Part shown: positions 53,470 through 62,189 of the stretch, in pieces
Layout of the letters: the number at the start of each line of letters is the position of its first letter
Numbering within the stretch: the stretch's first letter is position 1
Assembly: GCF_009765975.1 (NCBI RefSeq)
Contig: NZ_LMUJ01000072.1
Coordinates: 58,740-122,739, forward strand
DNA from: Acidisphaera sp. S103
GTDB lineage: Bacteria; Pseudomonadota; Alphaproteobacteria; Acetobacterales; Acetobacteraceae
DNA length: 64,000 nt
Direction of reading: 5' to 3'
Notes under the pieces: generated by a model
Databases searched by the model: none
The model's input: only the letters and a program-made list of their open reading frames with translations
What the model was told of the DNA's origin: nothing
Translations under genes and position numbers: made by a program

Positions 53470-53492
53470 TTATCCACAGAGTGCGTGGATAA
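53470..53492. promoter_or_regulatory. Inverted pair of DnaA-box sequences
   Basis: TTATCCACA at 53470-53478 is a perfect DnaA box. CGTGGATAA at 53484-53492 is a one-mismatch box on the other strand. The pair is a palindrome TTATCCAC / GTGGATAA. A weaker box CCATCCACA lies at 53300-53308, and another (TTATCCACG) at 54238-54246. Confidence 0.55.
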
Positions 53493-53519
53493 CAGACGCG
53501 TGAGATGCCCAGGCGCGGG

Positions 53520-54032
53520 TCACAGCCGTCGCACACCAGGCTGTGTGGAGTCGACGAGGGCGAAGTTCACCGGCCCGACTCCGCAGATGGCGATGATCGC
53601 CGGTTCGGGGTGGCCTTTCACCACGCCATCGTAGTGCGGCGTGTGGGCGACCCGATGGACGAAGCTGCCGGCAGATACCGGCACGCAGGACGCCGGGTCG
53701 AAGTCGGGACCGCTGTTGCACCACCACGTGCCAGAGACGACAACGCAGAACCGATCGGTCGTGTAGGTGTGCGGCGCGCTCATGAAACCGGGCCACCAAC
53801 GAACCAGGCCGTAGTAGAGGCCGGGCTGGGTCGTGTCCCCGGTCAGCGGGCAGTTCTCCACGCTGGGTTCGGGGTAGGCAGGGTTCGCTTTCCACTTCAG
53901 TTCGCCGGGCGGGCGGATGATGGTCTGCTGGGGGTTCAGCGGGCTGGCCTGGGCGGTTTCCAGGAGGCCGGCCGGCACGGACGCGAGCAGCGTTGCGAGC
54001 ATCAGATCGCGGCGATGCGTGGGTTGTGTCAT
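53520..54032 (-). CDS. Exported cupin-like protein
   Basis: 170 residues. An N-terminal twin-arginine or Sec-type signal (THRRDLMLATLLASVPAGLLETAQA) precedes a cupin-like barrel: LVRWWPGFMSAPHTYTTDRFCVVVSGTWW, which holds the His and acidic residues of motif 1, and HRVAHTPHYDGV as motif 2. Metal binding is probable. No enzyme activity is recognised. The start is at 54032. Confidence 0.65.
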   Translation of the reverse strand: MTQPTHRRDLMLATLLASVPAGLLETAQASPLNPQQTIIRPPGELKWKANPAYPEPSVENCPLTGDTTQPGLYYGLVRWWPGFMSAPHTYTTDRFCVVVSGTWWCNSGPDFDPASCVPVSAGSFVHRVAHTPHYDGVVKGHPEPAIIAICGVGPVNFALVDSTQPGVRRL

Positions 54033-54237
54033 GACGGCCCTCCGGTTTTTTCCGGATGCTAAGGATTCTCCGGGAAATAAACGAATCGTCCGGCGAGCGC
54101 CGCCGGCCTCTCATCGTCATGGCGGGCGCAGGCCGCTATCCACGCCTTGCTGCGTGGGTCTCGGCAAAAGGCATGGATGACAGGCCAGCGCCTGCCATGA
54201 CGGGATTGAGCGACCGAGCCAACAACGAAGCACTAAT

Positions 54238-54246
54238 TTATCCACG
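54238..54246 (+). promoter_or_regulatory. DnaA-box-like sequence
   Basis: TTATCCACG at 54238-54246, one base from the consensus, in the space between the cupin and SDR genes. Single boxes also occur by chance, so it is only noted with the 53470 pair. Confidence 0.3.
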
Positions 54247-54277
54247 AAGCCTAACGGTTCGCGGCGGCCGCGTCATG

Positions 54278-55228
54278 TCAGGCGAAGGTGATGCCGGTCA
54301 GTGTCTCGGACAGTGCCCACAGGCGGGCGCCGGCATCGGGGTCGGCGGCCTGGGGGTAGATTTGCGCCGGCCCGGGGGCGCCTCGGGTTTCGCGCCAGCC
54401 GGTGGGGCCGTAATAGGCGCCGTCCTGCGCCTGTGGGGCCGTAGCGGCGTACAGCGAGGGCAGAGCGCCGTCGCTGGCCGATTGCGCCACCGCCGCGAAG
54501 ATCTTGTCCATCAGCCAGGCTTTGGGGCCGGGCGCGCCGTCGCCAATGCCGTTGGTGACGATGTCGGTTCGGGCCCAGCCCGGATGCGCGGCGATGCTGT
54601 GCAGGTTCCAGTTGTTCCGTTGCGCTCTGCGATGCAGTTCCAGCGCGAAGATCAGCGTGGCGAGCTTCGTTCTGGCGTAGACATCCCTGGGGACATATGA
54701 TCGTTGCGATTGCAGGTCGTCGAAGTCCAGCACCGCTCGACGGTGGGCGACGCTGGCCACGGTGACGACTCGGCCGCCGCCGGGCGCGGCACACAGGGCG
54801 TCCTTCAGCCACGCGGTCAGGGCGAAATGGGCGAGATGGTTGACGCCGATCTGCTGCTCGAAGCCGTCTCGGGTCTGGCGGCGGGTGGGGAAACCCATGA
54901 CGCCGGCGTTGTTGACCAGAATGTCGATGACGCCGCCGTGCTGTTGGGTGATTGCGGTGGCGAAATCGGACACCGATGCGAGGTTGGCGAGGTCCACAAG
55001 GGCGAATTCAACGTTCGCTGAGGGGATCGCCTGGCGGATGCGGGAGACAGCGTGCGCGCCCTTGCCGGGGTTACGGGCTGCAAGGATCGTGGTGGCGCCC
55101 TGGCGGGCAAGACCGAGCGCGGTTTGGTAGCCGAGACCGCCGGTGGCGCCGGTGACGATAGCCACCTTGCCGTCCATCCGGGGCGCATCGGCCAGGGTCC
55201 AACCGTCTTTCACCGCCGTGCCGGGCAT
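54278..55228 (-). CDS. Short-chain dehydrogenase/reductase (retinol dehydrogenase-like)
   Basis: 316 residues with classical SDR motifs: TGATGGLG (27-34) for NAD(P), NNAG (107-110), catalytic Ser159, Tyr184 and Lys188 in VYARTKLA. The long C-terminal extension and AAHPGWARTDIV fit the retinol dehydrogenase/protochlorophyllide reductase-like group common in bacteria. The substrate is unknown. It follows the fused flavoprotein gene on the same strand with a 55-base gap, perhaps one operon. Confidence 0.87.
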   Translation of the reverse strand: MPGTAVKDGWTLADAPRMDGKVAIVTGATGGLGYQTALGLARQGATTILAARNPGKGAHAVSRIRQAIPSANVEFALVDLANLASVSDFATAITQQHGGVIDILVNNAGVMGFPTRRQTRDGFEQQIGVNHLAHFALTAWLKDALCAAPGGGRVVTVASVAHRRAVLDFDDLQSQRSYVPRDVYARTKLATLIFALELHRRAQRNNWNLHSIAAHPGWARTDIVTNGIGDGAPGPKAWLMDKIFAAVAQSASDGALPSLYAATAPQAQDGAYYGPTGWRETRGAPGPAQIYPQAADPDAGARLWALSETLTGITFA

Positions 55229-55282
55229 CGGATTCCCCTGGGTTTCGGAAGGGTGGTTGTAGCCGGGGCAGCGGTTGGGCGG

Positions 55283-58129
55283 CTAGCCGAATCGCGCCAG
55301 CGTGTAGCGCGGGTCGACGGTTTCGTTGTGCAGGATGGACTCAGCAGTGATCTGGCCGACAGCGGGTCCCAGCGTGTAGCCGTTGGCGGTGACCGTGTTG
55401 TAGAAGCCGGGCAGGCTGGGTACTTCGCCCAGCAGAGGCGCTCGGTCGATCGCGGGGTTGATGCCGGTCCAGGCGCGGACGATGGGCAGGGCTTTCACCA
55501 CCGGCAGGGCGCGCTCGCAAACCCACAGGTTGCCCTCGATGTTACGGCGCAGCGGGCTGGTTCGTCCGGTTGCCGGATCGAAGTCGCCGAACCAGCCGCC
55601 GCCGATCAGGAAGCCGCCGCTGGCCTGCTGCTTCAGGGACAGATGCCGGTTCGCGAGCGCAATCAGGTGGCGGGTCAGCTTCGGGGCCGGTTCCGTTACG
55701 ATCACCTGCTGCACCGTGCCGGTGACCGGCAGGTCCAGGCCGACCATACGGCCGATGCGGGCCGCCCAGGGACCGGTGGCGTTGACCAGCCGGTTGGCGG
55801 TCACCTGGCCCTGGCTGGTCGTGACGGTCCATGTGGTGCCGGTTCGCTCGATCGCCTGGACTTCCGCCCCGCGCAACAGGCGGGTGCCATGGGCCTTGGC
55901 CTGGTGCAGCAACGCCATCATGCCGCGCAACGGATCGCCGAAGCCCTCGGCCGGAACGAAATCGGCGCCGACCATGTGGTCGGACACAGCGGGGGCGAGG
56001 TCGCGCAATTCGTTGCCTTGCAGGACGTGGCTCTCGATGCCCCAGCGGCGTTCCATCGCCGATTTGCGGCGCAGCCAGGCCAGGCCGGCTTCGTCCTCGG
56101 CCAGCATCAGGCCGCCTTCGGTGCGGATGCCGAGGTCCTCGCCCACCGCGGCGCCGATGGCCTTCCACAGCGCGATGCTGCGCGGGGCGAGCGGCAGTGT
56201 GTGGGCCGCCGGGCCGCCGTCTTCCGGCGTGTCGTCGGTGAAGTCGTAGGACAGCAGTTGGACATGCAGGCTGCCGGCGTTGGCGGTGCTGGCGGCCATC
56301 GCCGCTTCGTCGCGGTCGATCAGCAGGACGTCGGCGCCGCCCTTGGCCAAGAAATAAGCTGTGGACAGGCCGGCCGCGCCGCCGCCGATCACGACGACGT
56401 CGGCATGGCGTGCCTCGACGGGAAGCGGCGGCAACGCATGCAGGCGCGTCGGCGAGGCGGGGTCGGTCAGCAGGGGGGCGATGAATTCCGGTGCCTCCCG
56501 CATCAGTGGAGCGGCGGGGACGGGGCGCAGCGGGGCTCGTGGTGCGGCGAAGCCATCCGGTTCGGGATTGCCGGGGCACATGCGGGCGATCGTCGCGGCG
56601 CAGAAACGGCCTTGGCAGCGGCCCATGCCGGCGCGGGTTGCCTTCTTCAGTGCCGGCAGCGAGGTCAGGCCTGACGCGATCTCGGCTTGCAGCCAAGCGG
56701 CGGTGACTTCCTCACACCGGCAGACCATCGTGGCGTCGGCCAGGGCTGGCGGCGACGCGGTGAACACGCGCCACAGGGCGGATTGGAATGCCTCGGCTCG
56801 GGCCAGGGCAGTGCGGGCGGCGGCATCCGGCGGTGCGGCGAACCCGAGGTCACGGGCGGCGGCGAGGCCGGCCAGGCGCCCCCTTGCCTGGGCGACGCGG
56901 GCGCCGCCGAAGTTGGCGCCGTCGCCGGCGGTGAAGACTCCATCGACGGTGGTGCGGCCGTTGGCGTCGGTTTCGGAGGCGAGATAGCCGGCGCCGCGCG
57001 CAACGAAACGATGCGGCACGCCCAGCGCTCGGGCCAGGTTGACCTCCGGCTGGAAGCCCATGTTGAGGGCGACGACATCGACGTCGAAACGGTGCGCGCC
57101 GGCGATGGCGGTGCGGACCTGGCCGTTGCCGGTCAACCGGTCCAGCGCGGTGCCCCACAGCAGCGGCACGTTGGCTTGCCGCAGTTGGCGGAGCATGCGC
57201 CAACCGTCCAGCAGAAGGTCGGGCGCGGCTTTGGCCATGCGGGCCAGGTCTCGCCAGCAAGACGCGCTGGGCCGGGGGGCCGCTTCCAGCACCGCGATGG
57301 GGGTGATGCCGCCGGCGAGGAGTTCACAGGCGAGTTGCAGGTTGAGCGGCCCACTGCCGGCGATCAGCACACGTTGGCCGGGGGAGACGCGCTGGGTGCG
57401 CACCAACGTTTGTAGGCCGCCTGTGGTCATGACTCCCGGCAGCGTCCAGCCCAGCACTGGCACGGGGGCTTCGTGCGCGCCGGTGGCCAGGATCAGACGG
57501 CGTGGGTGATAGGTGATGGACTGGCCGCGCACGATCGCCGCAAGCTCATCCGGGGCGAAGGCGCCCCAGACGGTGGCGCCGGTCTCCAGCCGCACGCCGG
57601 CGCGTTCGACCCTGGCGCGCAGGTCGGTGCCCAGGCGGAATTGGGGGTCCGGGTCGGTATCGACGTGGCTTGGGGCCAGCGGTTTGGCGAACTGGCCACC
57701 GGGGGCGTACCGCTCGTCCAGGACCACGACCGAGGCGCCGGCCTCGGCGGCTGCGATCGCCGCGGACAGGCCGGCGACTCCGCCGCCGACGACCAGGATG
57801 TCGCAGTTGCGTTCCTCCGGTGGCGGGGCGACGTCCAGCGTCAGTTCGGCGGGGAAGCTTCCGGTCACCTGCATGCCGTCCTGCGCCGGCGTCAGGCAGG
57901 CGCGCTGGCCGATTCGGCCGTTGACGGTGACGACGCAATCGAAACAGGCACCCATGCCGCAGAACACGCCTCGGGGTGCGCCGGATGCGGTGTGGCGGAG
58001 GGTCGTGATGCCGGCGGCGGACAGCGCGGCGGCGATCGTCTCGCCTTCCAGTGCATCGATTGGCTGGCCGTCGAACTGGAACGAGATCATCGGGCCGGTG
58101 GGCCGGATGGTGGGATGAGTCAGACGCAT
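55283..58129 (-). CDS. Single-chain opine/hydroxyproline-dehydrogenase-like flavoprotein (ferredoxin + NAD-type FAD + BFD + DAO-type FAD)
   Basis: 948 residues, fusing what are usually three subunits. (1) 2Fe-2S ferredoxin-like domain, C57-x4-C62-x2-C65-x12-C78. (2) FAD domain GGGVAG (115-120) with a second nucleotide site near 257 (AGSGPLN), like the alpha subunit of opine oxidases. (3) BFD-like [2Fe-2S] motif C470-x-C472 and C505-x4-C510. (4) DAO-type FAD domain starting GGGAAG (582-587) and ending with a GYTLGPAVGQ segment. Heterotrimeric D-hydroxyproline, nopaline/octopine and HCN-synthase dehydrogenases contain the same modules. Substrate likely an amino acid derivative. An in-frame ATG at 58090 is an alternative start. 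Confidence 0.85.
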   Translation of the reverse strand: MRLTHPTIRPTGPMISFQFDGQPIDALEGETIAAALSAAGITTLRHTASGAPRGVFCGMGACFDCVVTVNGRIGQRACLTPAQDGMQVTGSFPAELTLDVAPPPEERNCDILVVGGGVAGLSAAIAAAEAGASVVVLDERYAPGGQFAKPLAPSHVDTDPDPQFRLGTDLRARVERAGVRLETGATVWGAFAPDELAAIVRGQSITYHPRRLILATGAHEAPVPVLGWTLPGVMTTGGLQTLVRTQRVSPGQRVLIAGSGPLNLQLACELLAGGITPIAVLEAAPRPSASCWRDLARMAKAAPDLLLDGWRMLRQLRQANVPLLWGTALDRLTGNGQVRTAIAGAHRFDVDVVALNMGFQPEVNLARALGVPHRFVARGAGYLASETDANGRTTVDGVFTAGDGANFGGARVAQARGRLAGLAAARDLGFAAPPDAAARTALARAEAFQSALWRVFTASPPALADATMVCRCEEVTAAWLQAEIASGLTSLPALKKATRAGMGRCQGRFCAATIARMCPGNPEPDGFAAPRAPLRPVPAAPLMREAPEFIAPLLTDPASPTRLHALPPLPVEARHADVVVIGGGAAGLSTAYFLAKGGADVLLIDRDEAAMAASTANAGSLHVQLLSYDFTDDTPEDGGPAAHTLPLAPRSIALWKAIGAAVGEDLGIRTEGGLMLAEDEAGLAWLRRKSAMERRWGIESHVLQGNELRDLAPAVSDHMVGADFVPAEGFGDPLRGMMALLHQAKAHGTRLLRGAEVQAIERTGTTWTVTTSQGQVTANRLVNATGPWAARIGRMVGLDLPVTGTVQQVIVTEPAPKLTRHLIALANRHLSLKQQASGGFLIGGGWFGDFDPATGRTSPLRRNIEGNLWVCERALPVVKALPIVRAWTGINPAIDRAPLLGEVPSLPGFYNTVTANGYTLGPAVGQITAESILHNETVDPRYTLARFG

Positions 58130-58342
58130 CGGTGCAACATGCCCATGCGGACGCCCGGTTCCAACCCGTATCGATCGGGCTCGCCGGGGCCTGGGTGGAG
58201 GGTTTCTCCGAAGGTGGCCATTGTAATTGCTATGGGTCAGTGCCCTAAAACGGCGTTCGTGGCGGGGCCGGCGGAAGCTCAGTACACGGATTTGTCATTT
58301 ACGCCGGATTTCGTCAGATTGGCGCAGCCTTGGAGGACGGGA

Positions 58343-58738
58343 ATGGCGGGTATGACTTCTTTCAATCCCCACAAAGAGGAAGACGAGGGCTATCTGGCGG
58401 CCGAGGCTGGCCGGGGCGCCTCCGAGAACCCGTATCCACGTGGCACGATCCGTTACGAACAATGGCGTGCTGGGTGGCAGACCAAGCGCAACGAGACCCA
58501 GAACAGGACGAATGAGGGCTATGTAGCCGCCGTCGCCGGACAGAGCCTGTCCGCAAATCCACATCCGCGCGGCACGATCCGTTACGAAGAATGGCGGGTC
58601 GGCTGGCAGATCAAGCAGGACGAGGCGGAGCGCACCCTGAGATTGGCCGAGACGCATCGCGGGTCGGACCGGTTTAGGCCAGCGCCCGAATCCGAAGCGC
58701 AGATCCCGAGGTCGCGGACGTCCGACGAAGAGAATTAG
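58343..58738 (+). CDS. Protein with two ribosome-modulation-factor-like repeats
   Basis: 131 residues from the ATG at 58343, just after GGAGGACGGGA. Repeat 1 (about 15-48) and repeat 2 (about 58-91) share GYxAAxAG, then NPxPRGTIRYExWRxGWQ, offset by 43 residues. This is the arrangement of ribosome modulation factor (GY..G..G, Cys/Asn-Pro-Tyr, and a W..GW motif), but two copies in one chain. A charged C terminus follows (RSRTSDEEN). RMF dimerises ribosomes in stationary phase; a ribosome-binding role is inferred. The stop overlaps the stop of the convergent GNAT gene. Confidence 0.6.
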   Translation: MAGMTSFNPHKEEDEGYLAAEAGRGASENPYPRGTIRYEQWRAGWQTKRNETQNRTNEGYVAAVAGQSLSANPHPRGTIRYEEWRVGWQIKQDEAERTLRLAETHRGSDRFRPAPESEAQIPRSRTSDEEN

Positions 58739-59427
58739 CGGATGGGGCGCCACCAGGTGAGCCACAGTGTCGCGCGCCAACGAAAACCGAGTCGTGCGTA
58801 GAGATCCATGGCGGGGTTGTCCGGGAAGACGTGCAGAAACGGCACCTGGCCGCGGGCGAAGATCGGGCGGGCCACGCGAAAGATCAGGGCGGCGGCCAGG
58901 CCTTGGCCTTGCGCATCGGGATGGACGCAGACGGCGCTGATTTCGGTATGCCCGTCGAAGCGGAGACGCTCACCGGCCATGGCGATGAGGTGGCCGTCCG
59001 GGTCTCGCACGCCGATATAGTCGCCCATTTCGACAGTGCGGGGGCCGAACGGACCCGGCCTGGTCAGTTCGACAAGGGCGAGCATATCGGGCACGTCGTC
59101 CAGACCGAGCGGAACGGCTCGGGATTCGGCTGGGAGCCCGTGGGGCGGCAGGGCGGTGGAAGGCAGGATCATCTGTTCGAGCGACCTGGCGTTTACGGCT
59201 TCCCAGCCGGACGGTGCCGGTTCTTCCGAACGGCGGACCAACCTGACGTCAGCGCCAGGGGCCGAGTCAGCGGCCAGGTCGGCGTAGGCAGCTTCGGTGG
59301 GTTCGGCGATGGCGGAAAACGGCGACACCTCAGGCAGGTAGTGACGCGCGGCGCCTCGGCCCACGGCGAATTTGGCGTGCGGACCGATGAGCGCATGCCA
59401 TATCGGGTTGTCCAGTGGATCTGGCAT
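58735..59427 (-). CDS. GNAT-family N-acetyltransferase with N-terminal extension
   Basis: 230 residues from the ATG at 59427. A GNAT domain occupies the second half: ISAVCVHPDAQGQGLAAALIFRVA with the acetyl-CoA loop (QGQGLA), then FLHVFPDNPAMDLYARLGFRW. The first half shows no family beyond a FRALP-like segment. Similar to FR47/YjdJ-like acetyltransferases with a preceding recognition region. Acceptor unknown. Convergent with the RMF-like gene by four bases. Confidence 0.8.
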   Translation of the reverse strand: MPDPLDNPIWHALIGPHAKFAVGRGAARHYLPEVSPFSAIAEPTEAAYADLAADSAPGADVRLVRRSEEPAPSGWEAVNARSLEQMILPSTALPPHGLPAESRAVPLGLDDVPDMLALVELTRPGPFGPRTVEMGDYIGVRDPDGHLIAMAGERLRFDGHTEISAVCVHPDAQGQGLAAALIFRVARPIFARGQVPFLHVFPDNPAMDLYARLGFRWRATLWLTWWRPIR

Positions 59428-59529
59428 ATGATTACTTCTTCTCATGAATGCTGGTGCGCCCCAAATAGCAGGCGCATGGGGTACCGTGCTCGCCGGAATC
59501 GGACTCCATCCTGGGCACCGAGGCTGAAC

Positions 59530-60102
59530 ATGCTGGATGTGAAAGAGTGCGAACGCGCTCGGGTCACGCGCGATGCCAGCTATGACGGGCGCTTCTTCAC
59601 CGGCGTGTTGACCACGCGCATCTACTGCCGTCTGATTTGTCCGGTGCGACCGGCGCGCGCCGAAAATGTGCGATTCTACGCGTCGGCCGCTGCCGCGGAG
59701 GCGGACGGATTTCGCCCCTGCTTACGTTGCCGACCGGAAACGGCCCCATTCCGCGGTACCTGGAACGGGTCGCTGACCACGGCACACAGGGCGTTGCGGC
59801 TGATCGAGTAGGGTGCCCTCGATGGTGAGGATGGTTCGGTCGAGACTCTCGCCGCGCGTCTGGGCATCGGCGCCCGCCATCTTGTTCGGCTGCTCACCCG
59901 CCATGTCGGGGTTGGTCCGTCGCAGTTCGTGCGAACGATGCGGGTGCAGCGGGCGAAACACCTGCTGGTCACAACGGATTTTTCTATGACGGAGGTGGCG
60001 CTGCGAGCGGGATTTGGCAGCCTGCGCCGATTCAACACGGTCTTTGCCCAGGTGTATCACCGGCCGCCGAGCGATATTCGCAAACGGCGAGACGCGAAAT
60101 GA
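59530..60102 (+). pseudogene. ada: Ada-type methyltransferase/AraC regulator interrupted by an in-frame amber codon
   Basis: Residues 1-93 from the ATG at 59530 form the N-terminal Ada methylphosphotriester domain: YDGRFFTGVLTTRIYCRLICPVRP, VRFYASAAAAEADGFRPCLRCRPE, with the four zinc cysteines. After RLIE a TAG at 59809-59811 stops the frame, but the same frame continues with a full AraC helix-turn-helix region (VETLAARLGIGARHLVRLL to GFGSLRRFNTVFAQVYHRPPSDIRKRR) and ends at 60100-60102. So a single nonsense codon separates two intact domains. The O6-methylguanine domain or AlkA part found in longer proteins is absent. Confidence 0.8.
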
Positions 60103-60223
60103 AAGCCGTATGACGCGGTGGCCTGCGTCCCGCTGAGGGCAAAGGCGCGGCGAAAGGTGCCCGCATCCTTGACAGGCGCGGCCACAATGCCACGCTTCGG
60201 GCAACGCGACGGAGGAAAACACC

Positions 60224-61234
60224 ATGCGCTTCGGCCTGATCATCCGCGGTCAATATCCGCAGGGCGACGATATGCGTATCCGCCTGAAGGAAGACCTCGA
60301 CGCCGCCAAGCGGGCCGAGGAACTCGGCTACGACATCATCGGCAAGGGGTCCCACTACAGTTCCTATCCGTTCCAGTACATCCAGCAGATTCCGTATCTC
60401 TGCCAGGTGGCGATGATCGCGCCTAAACTCCGCCTGTGCCCCGGCGTGGTGCTGCTGCCGCTGCATAGCCCGTTACATGTGGCGGAGGAGCTGGGTTCGC
60501 TGGACGTCATGTGCGACGGGAAGCTGGTGTTCGGCGCCGGCATCGGCTACCGCGAGGTGGAGTTCAATGCGTTCGGATCGACGCAAAAACAGTCAGGGCC
60601 TCGATTCGAGGAGTGCCTGACCGCGGTGAAACGACTGTGGTCGGAAGAATTCGTTTCGATGGAGGGAAGCTACTTCAAGCTGGACAATGCCAACTGCACG
60701 ACCAAGCCGGTGCAGAAGCCGATGCCTCCGGTATGGATCGGCGCCAATGCCAATGTCGGGATACGGCGGGCGGCGCGCATGGCGGATACGTGGTTCATCA
60801 ACCCGCACAACAAGATCGACACCATCGCGGCACAGATGGAGGTGTACAAGCGGGCGCTGGATGATTGCGGCAAGCCGTTCCCGGATGAACTGCCGATGGC
60901 GCGCGAGGTATTCGTGGCCAGGAATCGCGACGAGGCGATCCGGCTGGCGAAACCGTCGCTGGAGGCGAAATACAAAGCTTACAAGGATTGGGGGCAGGAC
61001 AAGGTCATGCCGACCGGCGATGCGTTCAGCATGGATTTCGAGGAGCTGATGAACGACCGGTTCCTGTTCGGATCGCCGAATGAGGTGGTAGAGCAGATCC
61101 TGGTACTGAAGCGCCGTTTTGGGATCAACACGTTGATCCTGGGCATTCACTGGGTCGGCATGCCGGCTAGCCTGGCGATGGAACAGATGCAGTTGATCTC
61201 GGAAGAAGTGTTTCCTGCCGTTCGCTCTGCCTAG
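60224..61234 (+). CDS. LLM-class flavin-dependent oxidoreductase (luciferase-like) 1
   Basis: 336 residues of the bacterial luciferase fold. The start MRFGLIIRGQYP and AEELGYDIIGKGSHYSSYPF, VVLLPLHSPLHVAEELGSLD, DGKLVFGAGIGYREVEFNAFG and PPVWIGANANVGIRRAARMAD are the family framework (TIM barrel, flavin pocket). It uses FMN or F420. First of three tandem paralogues on the plus strand; spacing 60 bases to the next. ATG follows GGAGGAAAACACC. Confidence 0.85.
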   Translation: MRFGLIIRGQYPQGDDMRIRLKEDLDAAKRAEELGYDIIGKGSHYSSYPFQYIQQIPYLCQVAMIAPKLRLCPGVVLLPLHSPLHVAEELGSLDVMCDGKLVFGAGIGYREVEFNAFGSTQKQSGPRFEECLTAVKRLWSEEFVSMEGSYFKLDNANCTTKPVQKPMPPVWIGANANVGIRRAARMADTWFINPHNKIDTIAAQMEVYKRALDDCGKPFPDELPMAREVFVARNRDEAIRLAKPSLEAKYKAYKDWGQDKVMPTGDAFSMDFEELMNDRFLFGSPNEVVEQILVLKRRFGINTLILGIHWVGMPASLAMEQMQLISEEVFPAVRSA

Positions 61235-61294
61235 AGCGTGATCGCCTGAGGCCGAAAGGCGTGAATCATGCGAGAAAACAAAGGATCGTTGGAT

Positions 61295-62149
61295 ATGAAA
61301 ATTGGCGCCGTCATGTTCTTCACCACCGATTCCATGCAGCCGGCGGCTTTGGGCCGAGCGCTGGAGGAGCGGGAGTTCGAGTCCTTGTGGGTGCCGGAGC
61401 ACACGCATGTGCCGTCAACCCGGCTGACGCCTTACATTGGCGGTGGCCCCCTGCCCCGGCCGTATTACGACATCTACGATCCGTTCCTGGCGCTGAATGC
61501 CGCCGCGACCGCCACGACGACGTTGAAGATCGGGACTGGCATCGCCCTGGTGGTGCAGCGGGACCCGATCGTGACGGCGAAGATGGTCTCGACGATCGAT
61601 CAACTTTCCCGGGGGCGGTTTCTGTTGGGCGTCGGCAACGGCTGGAACCGGGACGAGATCGAGAATCACGGCACCGCGTTTGGTACGCGCAACAAGCTGG
61701 CACGCGAGCGGATCGAGGCGATGCAGGCGATCTGGACGCAGGACGAACCGTCGTATCAAGGCGAGTTCGTGAAATTCGGTCCGATGAGCCAGTGGCCGAA
61801 GCCGTTTCAGATACCGTATCCGCCGATCATCGTCGGTGGTGCCTTTCCTTATGCGGCACAGCGCGCCATCCGGTACGGAAATGGGTGGATTCCGCGTGCC
61901 GACCGGTTGGAGCATGCAGGCGTCGGCGTGATCATCAAGCAGTTCCGCGACATGGCCGTCGAGGCTGGCCGTGATCCGTCTTCCCTGCCGATCACGATCT
62001 TCCGGGTGCCGGATGATCTGACGAAACTGCGATTCTGCCAGGAGGTGGGGATCGATCGGGTGGTGTTCAGTCTGCCCGCGGAGAAAGAGGACAAAATCCT
62101 GCCAATCCTGGATCGCTGGGTGCAGGTGAAGCGAGATCTGGGTCTGTGA
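61295..62149 (+). CDS. LLM-class flavin-dependent oxidoreductase 2
   Basis: 284 residues from the ATG at 61295 (MKIGAVMFFTTDS); an upstream ATG at 61268 is in frame. The barrel motifs are SLWVPEHTHVP, KIGTGIALVVQRDPIVTAKMVSTIDQLSRGRFLLGVGNGWNRDE and PPIIVGGAFPYAAQRAIRYGNGWIPR. The family pattern LGVGNGWNRDE and GGAFPYAAQRA is that of the TIGR03619 group of F420-dependent proteins. Cofactor is uncertain because no F420 biosynthesis genes are seen. Confidence 0.83.
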   Translation: MKIGAVMFFTTDSMQPAALGRALEEREFESLWVPEHTHVPSTRLTPYIGGGPLPRPYYDIYDPFLALNAAATATTTLKIGTGIALVVQRDPIVTAKMVSTIDQLSRGRFLLGVGNGWNRDEIENHGTAFGTRNKLARERIEAMQAIWTQDEPSYQGEFVKFGPMSQWPKPFQIPYPPIIVGGAFPYAAQRAIRYGNGWIPRADRLEHAGVGVIIKQFRDMAVEAGRDPSSLPITIFRVPDDLTKLRFCQEVGIDRVVFSLPAEKEDKILPILDRWVQVKRDLGL

Positions 62150-62189
62150 GTCACATTGTCCGAACTCGACCGTGACACAAGGAAACAAA

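Larger units (their letters stand above)
53126..53519. other. Non-coding island with origin-like elements
   Basis: About 390 bases with no gene. From left to right: two clear and one weaker 23-base-spaced repeat (53212-53280), an inverted stem (53272-53295), a TTAA-N7-TTAA site (53323-53337), a strikingly AT-rich block (53321-53400) and an inverted pair of DnaA boxes (53470-53492). Each element is listed separately. Confidence 0.6.

Noticed and set aside
55052..56674. 540-codon forward frame opposite the fused flavoprotein
   Set aside because: Low-complexity Gly/Ala/Asp/Arg translation; the reverse strand has clear FAD and 2Fe-2S motifs.
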